Assembly: GCA_007570785.1 (NCBI GenBank)
Contig: ML664161.1
Span: 9,218,470 to 9,282,469 of the forward strand
Length of the DNA stretch: 64,000 bases
Origin: Antilocapra americana
Taxonomy: Eukaryota > Chordata > Mammalia > Artiodactyla > Antilocapridae
Reading direction: 5' to 3'
The translations under genes and the position numbers were made by a program. Below are positions 46,867 to 58,643 of the stretch, one piece after another. The notes beneath the pieces were generated by a model. The model had not been told where the DNA came from. It saw nothing but the letters and a program-made list of their open reading frames with translations, and made no database searches. Numbering within the stretch: the first letter of the stretch is position 1; each line of letters opens with the position of its first letter.

Positions 46867-47728
46867 TTTTTTTTTTTTTCTTTTTCTTTTCTCTTTTCTT
46901 CTCCTACCAAGACACCTTCAATGTTCTCTTCCTCTGTATATTCTCTACCCAACTCTGGGACTCTGCTTGAGAGTTACCAGCTGTGAAGAACACTGAAATA
47001 ACTGACCACTGGCTGGATCTCTATCCATCTGACTCTCTCCTTTCTCTCTCTGGTCAATTCTGTCTCCTTCCACACTCTTCACATTTTGATATAACTCTGT
47101 GAACATCTCCGAGGGATCCAGGCTGTGAAGAGCACACAGGGGAGCAATCACTGACCACTTCACTCCCTCACCATCTGATTCCTCTCTTCTCCTTCTGGTC
47201 CATGCCATGTAACTCTGTGTACCTGACAGGGTGTCCCTCACTGTGAAGAAACTTCTCATCACTAAACTAGAGGTTCTGCCACCATCAGTGCAGAGATAAA
47301 AGAGCCCTGAGGCTACTGGAAGACAGGAGACTAAACCCAGACCCTGAGAATTCCAGAAAACTCCTGGATCCAAGAGTTAATTAATCGATAGGAACTCATC
47401 AACCTCCTCCATAACCAAAACTGAAATTAATCAACCCCCAAGGGCCAACAAGCTCCAGAGTAAGATATACCAAGCAAATTCCCCAGCAACGTAGGAACAC
47501 TGCCAGGAGCTTCAATACACAGGTTGCCCAAGGTCACACCAAGTCCACCGACACCTCAAATCTCTTTACTGGACACTCCATTGTTAGTTACAGTGAGGAA
47601 ACCCAGATCCACCCACCAGAACACCACACAAGCTTTCCCATCCAGGAAACTTCTACAAACCACACATCTAACCCCTCCCATAGTGAGGAACCCCCACAAT
47701 AAAGGGGAAACACAGCAAGATAAACAAG

Positions 47729-48632
47729 ATGAAAAGGCAGAGAAATACCCAGCAAGTAAAGGAACAGGATAAATACCCCCTAGACCAAATAAAAGACGAA
47801 GAGATAGGATGTCTACCTGACAAAGAATTCCGAATAAGGATAGTGAATATGATCCAAAACCTGGAAAATAAGTTGGAGCTGCAGTTCAATAACCTGCAGG
47901 CAAGGATTGAGAAGATGCAGGTAAGCTTTAACAAGGACTTAGAAGAAATGAAAAAGAGTCAAAATACAATAAATAATGCAATAAATGAGATCAAAAACAC
48001 CCTGGAGGGAACCAACAGTAGAATAACAGAGATAGAAGACAGGATAAGTGAGGTAGAAGACAGAATGGCAGAAATAAATGAAACAGAAAGGAAAAATGAA
48101 AAAAGAATTAAAAGAAATGAGGACAAACTTAGAGACCTCTGGGACAATATGAAATGCAACAATATTCGAATCATAGGAGTCCCAGAAGAAGAAGACAAAA
48201 AGAAAGACCATCAGAAAATTCTTGAAGAGATAATTGTTGAAAATTTCCCTAAATTGGGGAAGCAAATAGCCACTCAGGTCCAAGAAACACAGAGTCCCAA
48301 ATAGAATGAACCCCAAATGGAACACCCCAAGACACATATTAATCAAATTAACAAATATCAAATACAAAGACCAAATATTAAAAGCAGCAAGGGAGAAGCA
48401 AAAAATAACTCACAAGGGGAATCCCATAAGGATAACAGCTGATCTCTCAATGGAAACGCTTCAGGCCAGAAGGGAATGGCAGAGCATTCTTAAAGTCATG
48501 GAAGAAAACAATCTACAACCCCGATTACTGTACCCAGCAAGGATCTCATTCAAATTTGAAGGAGAATTCAAAATTTTCTCAGACAAGCAGAAACTGAGAG
48601 AATTCAGTAACACCAAACCAGCCCTCCAATGA
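47729..48632 (+). pseudogene. L1 ORF1 (ORF1p), single frameshift
   Basis: ORF1p is the trimeric RNA-binding chaperone of L1. The frame opens at ATG 47729 and runs 191 residues to 48304. It shows an N-terminal charged segment, a coiled coil (heptads around residues 50-125, including SRITEIEDRISEVEDRM) and the RRM start (LRDLWDNMKCNNIRIIGVPE). A 2-bp loss near 48290, judged against the layout of related copies, shifts the frame and ends it at 48304. The C-terminal domain (HILIKLTNIKYKDQILKAAR) is then open in another frame, 48306-48632. As it stands the element makes a truncated ORF1p without its C-terminal domain. An assembly error is the main alternative. Confidence 0.9.
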
Positions 48633-48704
48633 ATGCTAAAGGAACTTGCCTAGATAGGAAACATGGATGGGATAGATAATCTGGAACCCAAAACAATAAA
48701 ATAA

Positions 48705-51700
48705 ATGGCAACGGGATCATACTTATCAATAATTACCTTAAATGTAAACGGGCTGAATGCCCCAACCAAAAGACAAAGATTGGCCGATTGGATACAGAAA
48801 CAAGATCCCTATATATGTTGTCTACAAGAGACCCACCTCAAACCTAGGGACACATATAGACTGAAAGTTAAAGGCTGGAAAAAGATATTCCATGCAAATA
48901 AAGACCAAAAGAAAGCAGGAGTGGCAATACTCATATCAGATAAAGTAGACTTTAAAATAAAGGCAGTGAAAAGAGATAAAGATGGACATTACATAATGAT
49001 CAAAGGATCAATCCAGGAAAAAGAAATAACAATTATAAATATTTATGCACCTAACATAGGAGCTCCACAATATGTAAGGCAAATGCTAACAACTATGAAA
49101 GGGGAAATCAACAACAACACAATAATAGTGGGAGACTTTAATACACCACTCACAACAATGGATAGATCAACTAGACAGAAAAGTAACAAGGAAATTCAAA
49201 CTTTAAATGATACAATAGATCAACTAGACCTAATTGATATCTATAGGTCATTCCACCCCAAAACAAGGAATTTCACCTTTTTCTCAAGTGCACACGGGAC
49301 CTTCTCCAGGATAGATCACATCCTGGGCCATAAATCTAACCTTGATAAATTCAAAAATATTGAAATCATCCCAAGCATCTTTTCTGACCACAATGCAGTG
49401 AGATTAGATATCAACTACAGGAGAAAACCTTTCAAAACTTCCAACATATGGAGGCTCAACAACACACTGCTGAATAACCAACAAATCACAGAAGAAATCA
49501 AAACTGAAATTCAGTTATGCATGGAAACGAATGAAAATGAAAACACAACAGCCCAAAACCTATGGGACACTGTGAAAGCAATGCTAAGGGGAAAGTTCAT
49601 AGCAATACAAGCTCACCTCAGGAAACAAGAAAAAAATCAAATAAATGACCTTACTTTACACCTAAAGCAACTAGAAAAGGAAGAGATGCAGAAGCCCAGG
49701 TCTAGTAGAAGGAAAGAAATCTTAAAGATCAGGGCAGAAATAAATGCAAAGGAAACAAAAGTGACCATAGCAAAAATCAACCAAGCCAAAAGCTGGTTCT
49801 TTGAGAAGATAAATAAAATTGACAAACCATTAGCCAGACTCATCAAGAAACAAAGGGAGAAGAACCAAATCAACAGAATTAGAAATGAAAATGGAGAGAT
49901 CACAACAGAAAACACAGAAATACAAAGGATCATAAGAGACTATTATCAGCAACTATATGCAAATAAACTGGACAACCTGGATGAAATGGACAAATTCCTA
50001 GAAAAGTACAACTTTCCAAGACTAAACCAGGAAGAGATAGATAATATTAATAGGCCCATCACAAGCACGGAAATTGAAACCGTAATCAGAAATCTTCCAA
50101 AAAACAAAAGCCCAGGACCAGATGGCTTCACAGCTGAATTCTACCAAAAATTTAGAGAAGAGCTAACACCTATTCTACTCAAACTCTTCCAGAAAATTGC
50201 AGAGGAAGGTAAACTTCCAAACTCATTCTATGAGGCCACCATCACCCTAATTTCAAAACCCGACAAAGATGCCACAAAAAAAGAAAACTACAGGCCAATA
50301 TCACTGATGAACTTAGATGCAAAAATCCTCAACAAAATTCTAGCAAATAGAATCCAACAACACATCAAAAAGATCATACATCATGATCAAGTAGGCTTTA
50401 TCCCAGGGATGCAAGGATTCTTCAATATTCGTAAATCAATCAATGTAATACACCACATTAACAAATTGAAAAATAAAAATCACATGATTATCTCAATAGA
50501 TGCAGAGAAAGCCTTTGACAAAATTCAACATCCATTTATGACAAAAACCCTCCAAAAGGTAGGAATAGAAGGAACATACCTCAACATAATAAAAGCTATA
50601 TATGACAAACCCACAGCAAACATTATCCTCAATGGTGAAAAGCTGGAAGCATTCCCCCTGAAATCAGGAACAAGACAAGGGTGCCCACTCTCACCACTAC
50701 TATTCAACATAATCTTGGAAGTCTTGGCCACAGCAATCAGAGCAGATAAAGAAATCAAAGGAATCCAGATTGGAAAAGAAGAAGTAAAACTCTCTCTGTT
50801 TGCAGATGACATGATCCTCTATATTGAAAACCCTAAAGACTCTACGAGAAAATTACTAGAGCTAATCAGTGAATATAGCAAAGTTTCAGGATACAAAATC
50901 AACACACAGAAATCCCTGGCATTCCTATACACTAACAGTGAGAAATCAGAAAGAGAAATTAAGGAAACAATTCCATTCACCATCGAAACAAAAAGAATAA
51001 AATACTTAGGAGTATTTCTACCTAAAGAATCAAAAGACTTGTATATAGAAAACTATAAAACACTGATGAAAGAAATCAAGGAGGACACAAACAGATGGAG
51101 AAATGTACCGTGCTCATGGATTGGAAGAATCAATATAGTGAAAATGAGTATACTACCTAAAGCAATCTATAGATTCAATGCAATTCCTATCAAGCTACCA
51201 GAGGTCTTCTTCAAAGAATTAGAACAAATAATTTCTCAATTTGTATGGAAATACAAAAAACCTCGTATAGCCAAAGCAATCTTGAGAAAGAAGAATGGAA
51301 CTGGCGGAATCAACCTACCTGACTTTAGGCTATACTACAAATCCACAGTCATTAAGACAGTATGGTACTGGCACAAAGACAGAAATATAGATCAATGGAA
51401 CAGAATAGAAAGCCCAGAGATAAATCCACGCATCTATGGACACCTTATCTTTGACAAAGGAGGCAAGAATATACAATGGAGAAAAGACAACCTCTTTAAC
51501 AAGTGGTGCTGGGAAAACTGGACAGCCACTTGTAAAAGAATGAAACTAGATCACTTTCTAACACCATACACAAAGATAAACTCAAAATGGATCAAAGATC
51601 TAAGCATAAGACCAGAAACTATAAAACTCCTAGAGGATAACATAGGCAAAACACTCTCTGCCATAACTCAAAGCGGGATACTCCATGACCCACCTCCCAG

Positions 51701-52523
51701 AATATTGGAAATAAAAACACGAATAAACAAATGGGACCTAATTAAAATTAAAAGCTTTTGCACAACAAAGGAAACTATAAGCAAGGTGAAAAGACAGCCT
51801 TCAGAATGGGAGAAAATAATAGCCAATGAAACAACAGACAAACAATTAATCTCAAAAATATACAAACAACTCCTGCAGCTCCATTCTAGAAAAATAAACA
51901 ACCCAATTAAAAAGTGGGCCAAAGAACTTAACAGACATTTCTCCAAAGAAGATATAAAAATTGCTAACAAACACATGAAAAGATGCTCAACATCACTCAT
52001 TATCAGAGAAATGCAAATCAAAACCACAATGAGGTACCACTTTACACCAGTCAGAATGGCTGCCATCCAAAAGTCTACAAGCAATAAATGCTGGAGAGGA
52101 TGTGGAGAAAAGGGAACTCTCTTACACTGTTGGTGGGAATGCAAACTAGTACAGCCACTATGGAAAACAGTGAGGAGGTTCCTTAAAAAGCTGCAAATAG
52201 ACCTGCCATATGACCCAGCAATCCCACTGCTGGGCATATACACTGAGGAAACCAGAATTGAAAGAGCCACGTGTACCCCAATGTTCATCGCTGCATTGTT
52301 TACAATAGCCAGGACACGGAAGCAACCTAGATGCCCATCAACTGACGAATGGATAAGAAAGCTGTGGTACATATACACAATGGAATATTACTCAGCATTA
52401 AAAAAAAATTCATTTGAAGCAATTCTACTCAGATGGACGAAACTGGAGCCCATTATCCAGAGTGAAGTAAGCCAGAAGCAAAAACAACAATACAGTATAT
52501 TAACGCATATATATGGAATTTAG
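48705..52523 (+). CDS. L1 ORF2 protein, endonuclease-reverse transcriptase
   Basis: An uninterrupted 1272-codon frame, close to the usual L1 ORF2p length (about 1275). The N-terminal APE-type endonuclease (residues about 1-240) has [37 protein letters not shown] and SDHNAV, so its metal and catalytic residues appear in place. The reverse transcriptase (about 450-770) has [47 protein letters not shown] and the catalytic LFADDM. The C-terminal knuckle C-x3-C-x7-H-x4-C ([18 protein letters not shown]) is intact. ORF2p nicks target DNA at A/T-rich sites and primes L1 cDNA there. It lies 72 bp after ORF1 and would be translated from the same bicistronic RNA. It looks biochemically competent, but the broken ORF1 probably prevents autonomous movement. 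Confidence 0.96.
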   Translation: MATGSYLSIITLNVNGLNAPTKRQRLADWIQKQDPYICCLQETHLKPRDTYRLKVKGWKKIFHANKDQKKAGVAILISDKVDFKIKAVKRDKDGHYIMIKGSIQEKEITIINIYAPNIGAPQYVRQMLTTMKGEINNNTIIVGDFNTPLTTMDRSTRQKSNKEIQTLNDTIDQLDLIDIYRSFHPKTRNFTFFSSAHGTFSRIDHILGHKSNLDKFKNIEIIPSIFSDHNAVRLDINYRRKPFKTSNIWRLNNTLLNNQQITEEIKTEIQLCMETNENENTTAQNLWDTVKAMLRGKFIAIQAHLRKQEKNQINDLTLHLKQLEKEEMQKPRSSRRKEILKIRAEINAKETKVTIAKINQAKSWFFEKINKIDKPLARLIKKQREKNQINRIRNENGEITTENTEIQRIIRDYYQQLYANKLDNLDEMDKFLEKYNFPRLNQEEIDNINRPITSTEIETVIRNLPKNKSPGPDGFTAEFYQKFREELTPILLKLFQKIAEEGKLPNSFYEATITLISKPDKDATKKENYRPISLMNLDAKILNKILANRIQQHIKKIIHHDQVGFIPGMQGFFNIRKSINVIHHINKLKNKNHMIISIDAEKAFDKIQHPFMTKTLQKVGIEGTYLNIIKAIYDKPTANIILNGEKLEAFPLKSGTRQGCPLSPLLFNIILEVLATAIRADKEIKGIQIGKEEVKLSLFADDMILYIENPKDSTRKLLELISEYSKVSGYKINTQKSLAFLYTNSEKSEREIKETIPFTIETKRIKYLGVFLPKESKDLYIENYKTLMKEIKEDTNRWRNVPCSWIGRINIVKMSILPKAIYRFNAIPIKLPEVFFKELEQIISQFVWKYKKPRIAKAILRKKNGTGGINLPDFRLYYKSTVIKTVWYWHKDRNIDQWNRIESPEINPRIYGHLIFDKGGKNIQWRKDNLFNKWCWENWTATCKRMKLDHFLTPYTKINSKWIKDLSIRPETIKLLEDNIGKTLSAITQSGILHDPPPRILEIKTRINKWDLIKIKSFCTTKETISKVKRQPSEWEKIIANETTDKQLISKIYKQLLQLHSRKINNPIKKWAKELNRHFSKEDIKIANKHMKRCSTSLIIREMQIKTTMRYHFTPVRMAAIQKSTSNKCWRGCGEKGTLLHCWWECKLVQPLWKTVRRFLKKLQIDLPYDPAIPLLGIYTEETRIERATCTPMFIAALFTIARTRKQPRCPSTDEWIRKLWYIYTMEYYSALKKNSFEAILLRWTKLEPIIQSEVSQKQKQQYSILTHIYGI

Positions 52524-52864
52524 AAAGACGGTAACGAGAACCCAACATACAAGACAGCAAAAGGAACGCAGATGTATAGAATAGACTCGTGGACTTTGTG
52601 GATGAGGGTAAGGGTGGGATGATATGGGAGAAGGGCATTGAAGCATGTTAATTGTCATGTGTCTAATCAATCGCCAGCCCAGGATTGATGCTCGGGGCTG
52701 GTGCAGGGAGATTTCCTGGGGGGGGGGGGAAGAGGGAGGGGGGTTCCGGAGGGGAAGCATATGTAAACCCATGGTGATATCATGACAATGTATGGCAAAA
52801 ACAATGAAGAAATAAATAAATAAATAAATAAAACATGAATTACAGCCAAAAAAAAAAAAAAAAA
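52524..52864 (+). other. L1 3' UTR, polypurine tract and poly(A)
   Basis: Contains a G-rich polypurine tract (about 52708-52757, including gggggggggg) typical of L1 3' UTRs. It ends with caaaaacaatgaagaaata and an (AAAT)n stretch. Then comes a short unique segment (catgaattacagcc, 52833-52846) and a second A-run ending at the TSD. The double A-tract is discussed as a possible 3' transduction. Confidence 0.9.
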
Positions 52865-52880
52865 AAGAATCCTCCTGCAA

Positions 52881-53031
52881 TACAGGAGACCCCTGTTTGA
52901 TTCCTGGGTTGGGAAGATACCCTGGAGAAGGCATAGGCTACCCAGTCCAGTATTCTGGCCTAGAGAATTCCATGGACTGTACAGTCTATGGGATCGCAAA
53001 GAGTTGGGCATGACTGAGCGACTTTCACTTT
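52881..53031 (+). mobile_element. Bov-tA SINE, 3' piece after the L1
   Basis: It continues the SINE begun at 44709 (tacaggagacccctgtttga to gatcgcaaagagttgggcat and gactgagcgac). It ends at its right direct repeat, 53032-53045. Confidence 0.95.
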
Positions 53032-53045
53032 CATCTGGTTAAGGA

Positions 53046-55365
53046 ACCTTCCTATAGTTGTCCTTTCTCCCTTTTTTCCTTTAGTCAGCATTGATAAAAC
53101 AAACCTTCTAGACCACACTCTGAGAATAGGTATGGACCAAAAGAGTTCTAGCAAAGCACTGGAGGAAATTATTAGGCCAACCTGTGAAGCACAAATATAA
53201 TTATGTATTAATAACAGTAGGGTTCTCCGATGAGATTGCTCTGTGACAATTTTGTATTTGTTCATTCATCCATCTAAGATTTTCTTATAAGCTACAAAAC
53301 AAACCTGATGAAAACCTCACCACCACTCATTGATAAGGTAACCTAGAAGAGAGAAAGGCAAGAACTCTCAGAGGATCTGACCCCCTAACCCCTTCTCCCT
53401 AAAACCTTCAGTTTGTTCTCTCACTGCAATTCAAGCTGGAAGAGCACAAAAAGGAGAAGCTGGTCTCTTTCCAGTCCCTAAACGTTTTTGTTCATTTTTC
53501 AGTATCGCACAGAAGACAGTTTCTGTATTGCCAAAGTACTTGCTTAGCTCCAAAGGTCCTCTAAATTTGAGGGATATAATAGCTCATACATATTGACATT
53601 TGCACGCAGGCAAATGGAGTCACAAAGAGTCGGACACGACTTAGCAACTAAACAACAACAACAAGTCACTGTTCTTCATGTGAAGTCTCAGGCCAAGAGT
53701 GGTCCATGAAAAGTGTCACATAGGCATGAAGTGGTGGCCTGGACTGGAACCCACTCTGGCTCTAGAAACCTCAGCCATCATCCTCTACGGTCACTCACTA
53801 GTCAATTGATTCCCACACCTACTTCATGAAACTGGAAGATTTTTACATCTGGAATGACCCTTTAGTTTCCCGTATTACACAAAAGGAAACTGAAGCCTGG
53901 AATGGATATGTGACTCTCCCAAGATCAGCAGCTCTAGCCATGAACCCTCTGGGCTGAGGAGGCCCCTCCATCTGCCCCTTTTTTCTCAGCTCTTCCTCAC
54001 TGGCACATTTCTTTCTCAAGCCTTTTAGCAACATGAGACAAGATCTGAGACTTGGAGATCAAATTTTTCCAGTGTCCCATGCCCATGGTCATAAACAAAT
54101 GTCCTTCATGAGGCTACACAAGCTGCAAAAAGCCTCCCTTATTGCCAGGACAAGTAGTATTTGTTTTCATCTGAGTGTTCCAAATAGTAGCTGACTCAAG
54201 ACAGCACAAAAGAATTAAACTTCTAAACAAAACCTCCTAAACTTCCTTATGCTATATGGCAGTACAGGGCTTGCCCACTCATGCCCTCTGCCTGACTTCA
54301 CAAGTGTGTTACACAGGATACTGCAGGAGTTGAGTTAATCTTTTGCTTTACGTAAAGTGCAGAGAAGTAAATTTGATATTTCTTTGACCCAAAAGATAAA
54401 AGGCAAATGATTTTTATAGATATTTACTACACATCAGAAGAGCCAGAATCAGATGCTAATTATAGTAAGCTAAGATCGCTTTGTGTATATTGAGAATGTG
54501 ATTATAATAATTTAGTAGATACTATATAAAATACATACTAAATTATAATATTTATAATAATTATTCTGTATATTGCTTTATAGTTTATAATCATTTGAAC
54601 TTACAGTGGTCTGAATTCCACAAGAACCTGTGAAACAGGAAGAACAGATATTACATTCATTCTTTTTTTCGTTTCAGGCTGACAAACATTAAATGCCTTG
54701 CCCAGGGTCATAGAACTCCAAGTGACAAAGTACTAGAACCAAAAAGCCCAACTGCATGCCGTATCCCTCTGAATGTTATTACTTAGAGCTCAGAAGAAAA
54801 TCAACAACTAAACCACTGTTTAAAGCTGAGTTTCTCCCATCACACAGGTTTTGAACACCTAAATGACTAAAAAAGGCCTACAATCAGGCTGGAGAGGGCA
54901 AGAAGGTCATGAAATGTACTCCACCTTACCAGCTACACGTTCTCTTTGCCAGCAGATCTGCTGGGCTGGGTAGCAGGACCAGTTTGCCTAGGTAAACAGT
55001 GCCTAAGAAAACTGGCATCAGTGCAAAAGCCAATGGCTTTACAAGCAATTGGAATTTCTACAGCCAGCAGTTTCAAGTTAATCCAGCTCAGTCACTTGTT
55101 GGCCTGAGGCATCAGGAGACACGCTGGACCACTAGGGTCAGGAAGGACAGCAGAAGGCAGGCTGTTGTGATAGAATCTCGATTCCCCAGTGATGGAGGTT
55201 TTACTTTTACCCCAGGAGAGGCTTCTCAATTTAACAGAATCAGGAAATTTAAACAACTTACTCCTCACAAACTTTTATTCATGATTCATAGCTACAACAA
55301 TCTAATGTGGTTAATGCATAACTTATTGAGTCTAAGTCAAAATATCTGTACAACAGATGAGATAA
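53046..55365 (-). other. NCEH1 intron 1 sequence, no gene
   Basis: Mostly unrecognised intronic DNA. A Bov-A tail fragment lies at 53608-53665 (gtcacaaagagtcggacacg, acttagcaactaaac). MIR-like traces occur near 53870-53950 and 54690-54730. AT-rich stretches lie at 54470-54600. Confidence 0.5.
53608..53665 (+). mobile_element. Bov-A/BovB 3'-tail fragment
   Basis: gtcacaaagagtcggacacg followed by acttagcaactaaacaacaa is the end of the BovB-derived tail with a short simple-repeat tail. Confidence 0.8.
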
Positions 55366-55369
55366 CTAT

Positions 55370-55525
55370 ACAGTGGTCCTCAGTACCCACAGGGGATTGA
55401 TTCCAGCACCCCCCGCCCCAGTACATAGCAAAATCTGTGGGTGTTCAAGCCCATTATATAAAGTGGCATAGTGCAGTAGGCCCTCCACATCCAAAGCTTC
55501 AAGCATAGAAAACTGATCCAGGTGA
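55370..55525. repeat. Probable Tigger/MER2-type DNA transposon remnant
   Basis: cagtggtcctcagtacccac, aggggattgattccagcacc, ccattatataaagtggcata and gccctccacatccaaagctt resemble the terminal parts of a mariner-class MER2/Tigger-like element. Orientation is uncertain. Confidence 0.55.
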
Positions 55526-56528
55526 GGAACAGCAGAAACTAAGGACTTCTGTGCTAACATGAATCTGTAAGTTACATATCCCATCACAAGGAAAATGGTC
55601 TATACCTATGATATGATTTTGAATCTCTCTTTATGATACCTTTAAAGAACATCTATTCTTCCTCTCTTGCTTGAGCCTCCCCTCCCCTGACCCCCGTTTC
55701 AATCCTAGGGAAGTGAAAGTCTGGTCCCAACAGAAGATATCAAGCCCAGATGAAGAGACAAAAGGTGTTTGGCACACCAGTAGGTTAGTAAATTGTTTGG
55801 TTTAAAAATACAATTGTTTTTTTCTTTTTAAAAAAAGATCCAAAATCCAAACTATAATATAAAAACAGTAGAAGCTATAAGACATATCCTGTTTGCTATA
55901 TAGTCTCATTTAACACACTGCATTTTTAATTTACGTATCTTGTTCATGAACATAACCAAATCTTTGAGTCCAACAGTGATATTTACGGAGCTCTGTAGTT
56001 CTACCAATATCTTGGATGGTACTGCAATTTCCCTGAAAAGGAGTGTTACTTCTCTATGGTTTAAATTATGTTTTCCCCAAGGAAATGTGGTTCTTTGTGA
56101 ACTGCACTTGAAGGAATGTCTGTCTAGAGCGGAGAACTCTTTTACAACATAGCAATTTATACTTATTCTTTGATGGCTAATTCTAAAAGAAGATCCCTTA
56201 CATTATTTACTATAAATACACCAGTATCTATTATTTATAATAGAGTGGGGCAAAGCTGGAATACACAAAAAAGTTTAATAGTCAATAGAATGCCTCAAGG
56301 CAACTTTGTTCCTTAGAGGTAGCAAGGTCACAATATATTTAATTTATATTTTAAAGTATGTCCTTCTACTTTTTGTGTCAAAAAGAGAATTCTTTTTGTA
56401 AACAAAAGTAATTTTAAAAAGTTTTTCTCAGCTGGAAAGCTGATGGTCCCCCCTATCAGCTGCTTTGGAATGCTTTGAGAATAAACTACATTTTAATCAG
56501 ATCACACTTCAATAGCTTTAACAATAAT

Positions 56529-56531
56529 ACA

Positions 56532-56565
<34 letters not shown>

Positions 56566-56566
56566 A
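56529..56566. repeat. (TA)n microsatellite
   Basis: Interrupted TA run, likely polymorphic. Confidence 0.9.
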
Positions 56567-56640
56567 TTGATTCATTTTGCTTTACACTTATAACTAACAC
56601 AACATTGTAAATCAACTATACTCTAATAAAAAAATTTTAA
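56567..56640 (+). mobile_element. L1 3'-end fragment
   Basis: ttgattcattttgctttaca, acacaacattgtaaatcaac and tatactctaataaaaaa are the terminal pattern of older ruminant L1. Confidence 0.7.
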
Positions 56641-56872
56641 AAATACACTTGTGTTTAAGAGAAGATCATTGAGAACTAGTTCTTTTGTCCCTTATCTCTA
56701 TTATCCTCATTACAGAATCAGGCAAGTTGTCTAGTCCGAGATTACACAAAATGTCTTCCCCAGACTGGCAGCATCTGAGCACAGATTCTTGTGGCCTACC
56801 TCTGGGAGTGGGACCCAGGAACGTCTCCAGGTAGTTCTTCTGCACATTAGAGTTGCCTATACTACATAGTTG

Positions 56873-57085
56873 AGGGCTTCCCAGGTGGTGCTAGTGGTAA
56901 AGAACCCGCCTGCCAGTGCAGGAGAAACAAGAGACGTGGGTTTGATCCCTGGGTTGGGAAGACCCCTGGAGAAGAAAATGACAACCCACTCCAGTATCCT
57001 TGCCTGGAGAATCCCATGGACAGAAGAGCCCGGTGGGCTACAGTCCATAAGGTCTTAAAGAGTCAGACCTAACTGAAGTGACTTA
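56873..57085 (+). mobile_element. Bov-tA SINE
   Basis: Head gggcttcccaggtggtgcta, B box gggtttgatccctgg, and tail ggtcttaaagagtcagacct. Full length with a small insertion near 56925. Confidence 0.93.
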
Positions 57086-57239
57086 ACACGCATGCCTACT
57101 ATATTCAAAGTGTGCACCAGTCTCTCGTCAGGCAGTTTTCGTTGTGACTGATTTTGTATGAGACAGTGCTGCCGGGGGCAGGGCTTGCAGATGACAAGCC
57201 ATAGAAGAACCTCTGGCCCACACTGGCCTCCCTCAGGCT

Positions 57240-57520
57240 TGAATGATCCCTTCCCCTGAACCCCTCCTTATCCTTCAAGACACTGCTCTAAAGTCCGCTG
57301 CCCTCCCGCCCTTGGCGCAGAACTGATTTCTTTGCGCTCTGTGTGTCACACTGCGTGTCAAGATGTGGCTTGAATGTATCTCCATTTCTGCACCTCTCCT
57401 CTCTCAGTGTGAGGTTTGGCTTGTATCCTGCTCCCCCATCAACTCTTTGAGAGCAGGAACCCGTCTGAAGCCATCTGCATTTTCGAGCAGCTGGCGCGCA
57501 GAGATGAATGGATGTGGAGC
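57240..57520 (+). repeat. Possible L2-type ancient LINE 3' fragment
   Basis: The order ccttcaagacactgctctaa, cagaactgatttctttgcgc and aactctttgagagcaggaac fits a diverged L2 3' end. Confidence 0.4.
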
Positions 57521-57719
57521 AGGTCTGAGGGCTGCTTCAAAGTTCCTGAACAGGAGAGACTTCTATTTCCTTGCTTTCTTTTATGCAGGAGATTCAGTCA
57601 CAAGCTTGCCCGTTTCCGCTCTTCCAGACCCTCCCAGGCTTGGACCAGTTTCTTTCCCTGCAGCTGGGCCCCCACAGGAGCCACCCCTCCCCCTGGCCAC
57701 TTCTCTAACACCACAGATT

Positions 57720-58210
57720 TGGGAAACAAGGGGCCCTCAGAGTCGACCCAGATGGTGAAGGAGAATGAGGGTGTGCTGGTCAATTGGTAGAGGAGCCTCA
57801 GGCCCTGGAAGAGAATGTACCGAAGCCTAAAAATGACTTCAGTGAGCGCTTGACTCACTCTGTGAAAAGCCGAGTCGTTCCCCTCAAAAAGCTGCAGAAG
57901 CAACAAGCTCAGGTAGAAGCTAAATTTGAAAGAATTTCAATCTCTGGCAACAAGCATAATGACATCTGTAAACTCTTACTTGTCAAGATCCACGAGAACA
58001 CAGGCAAAATGAAGGGACAGGCATGGACCTTAGAGGCTGAGGACTCAGGGACAAAGAGGTGGGAGGACGAGGCGAAGACAAACGCAATGAGCCCAGGATC
58101 TCCACTCCGAAGTGTCTGATGACTCAGAGAAGTAAGATGGGACAGAGGTTGAAGAGGAGAAAGAAAACCAAAGGAAAAAACAAAATGAAACAAAAGCCAA
58201 TTTAAGCATT
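57720..58210 (+). pseudogene. Unidentified charged open frame, possible degraded retrocopy
   Basis: The frame 57784-58119 (111 residues) opens MVEEPQALEENVPKPKNDFS and has a basic, coiled-coil-like stretch, SVKSRVVPLKKLQKQQAQVE, then AKFE. This stretch weakly recalls the start of NAP/SET family domains, but the rest does not match. Purine-rich sequence (gaagaggagaaagaaaacca) follows to about 58200. There is no visible poly(A), TSD or splice context. I do not recognise the gene. It may equally be chance coding potential in intronic DNA. Confidence 0.2.
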
Positions 58211-58284
58211 TGAAAACATGAGTGGACTTAAGAAAGGCTCAGGTTTTTCATTAAAATACAACGTGAACTTGTTATATTCATGTG

Positions 58285-58490
58285 CTGTGTTGCATGCTGT
58301 GCTTAGTCGTGTCAACCCCATGGACTGTAGCCTGCCACGATCCTCAGTCCATGGAATTCTCCAGGCAAGAATACCAGAGTAGGGTGCCATTTCTTACTCC
58401 AAAGCATCTTCCCAATCCAGCGACTGAACCCATCTCTTGCGTCTCCTGCATGGGCAGGCAGATTCTTTACCACTAGCGCCACCTTCATTT
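58285..58490 (-). mobile_element. Bov-tA SINE
   Basis: The plus strand reads gcatgctgtgcttagtcgtg, ccatggaattctccaggcaa, gtctcctgcatgggcaggca and ttaccactagcgccacctt. Confidence 0.92.
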
Positions 58491-58574
58491 TTTCATATCT
58501 ATTAAATTTCCTTAAAAACTGATTTGGGAAGAATTGCCTAGTCCAACCCCTTTGTTTTACAATCAAAACTGAAC

Positions 58575-58643
58575 TGATATCTAAACCAGGCCCTCTGCAT
58601 TGGGAATGTGGATTCTTAACCACTGTACCAACAGGGAAGTCCC
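58575..58643 (-). mobile_element. CHR-type SINE fragment
   Basis: gcattgggaatgtggattct, taaccactgtaccaacaggg aagtccc is the reverse of a CHR-type head, without the rest of the element. Confidence 0.8.

Larger units (their letters stand above)
44751..47728 (+). promoter_or_regulatory. L1 5' UTR with internal promoter region
   Basis: A 3 kb leader upstream of ORF1. The first 1.2 kb is GC- and CpG-rich, and then it turns into T-rich tracts (46100-46910). L1 5' UTRs carry an internal pol II promoter, so transcription would be expected to start near 44751. No specific factor site was identified by eye. Confidence 0.75.
44751..52864 (+). mobile_element. Full-length L1 LINE (L1-BT type)
   Basis: An 8.1 kb autonomous-type retrotransposon with 5' UTR (44751-47728), ORF1 (47729-48632, broken), ORF2 (48705-52523, open), 3' UTR and poly(A). 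The 5' end is agatggcagaggaatagg. Perfect 16-bp direct repeats AAGAATCCTCCTGCAA flank it at 44735-44750 and 52865-52880, inside a Bov-tA SINE. The intact flanks, complete length and open ORF2 indicate a young insertion. It lies in NCEH1 intron 1, antisense to the gene. Confidence 0.97.

Noticed and set aside
51668..52378. 236-residue minus-strand open frame
   Set aside because: Antisense shadow of L1 ORF2. The same frame recurs at other L1 copies in the window.
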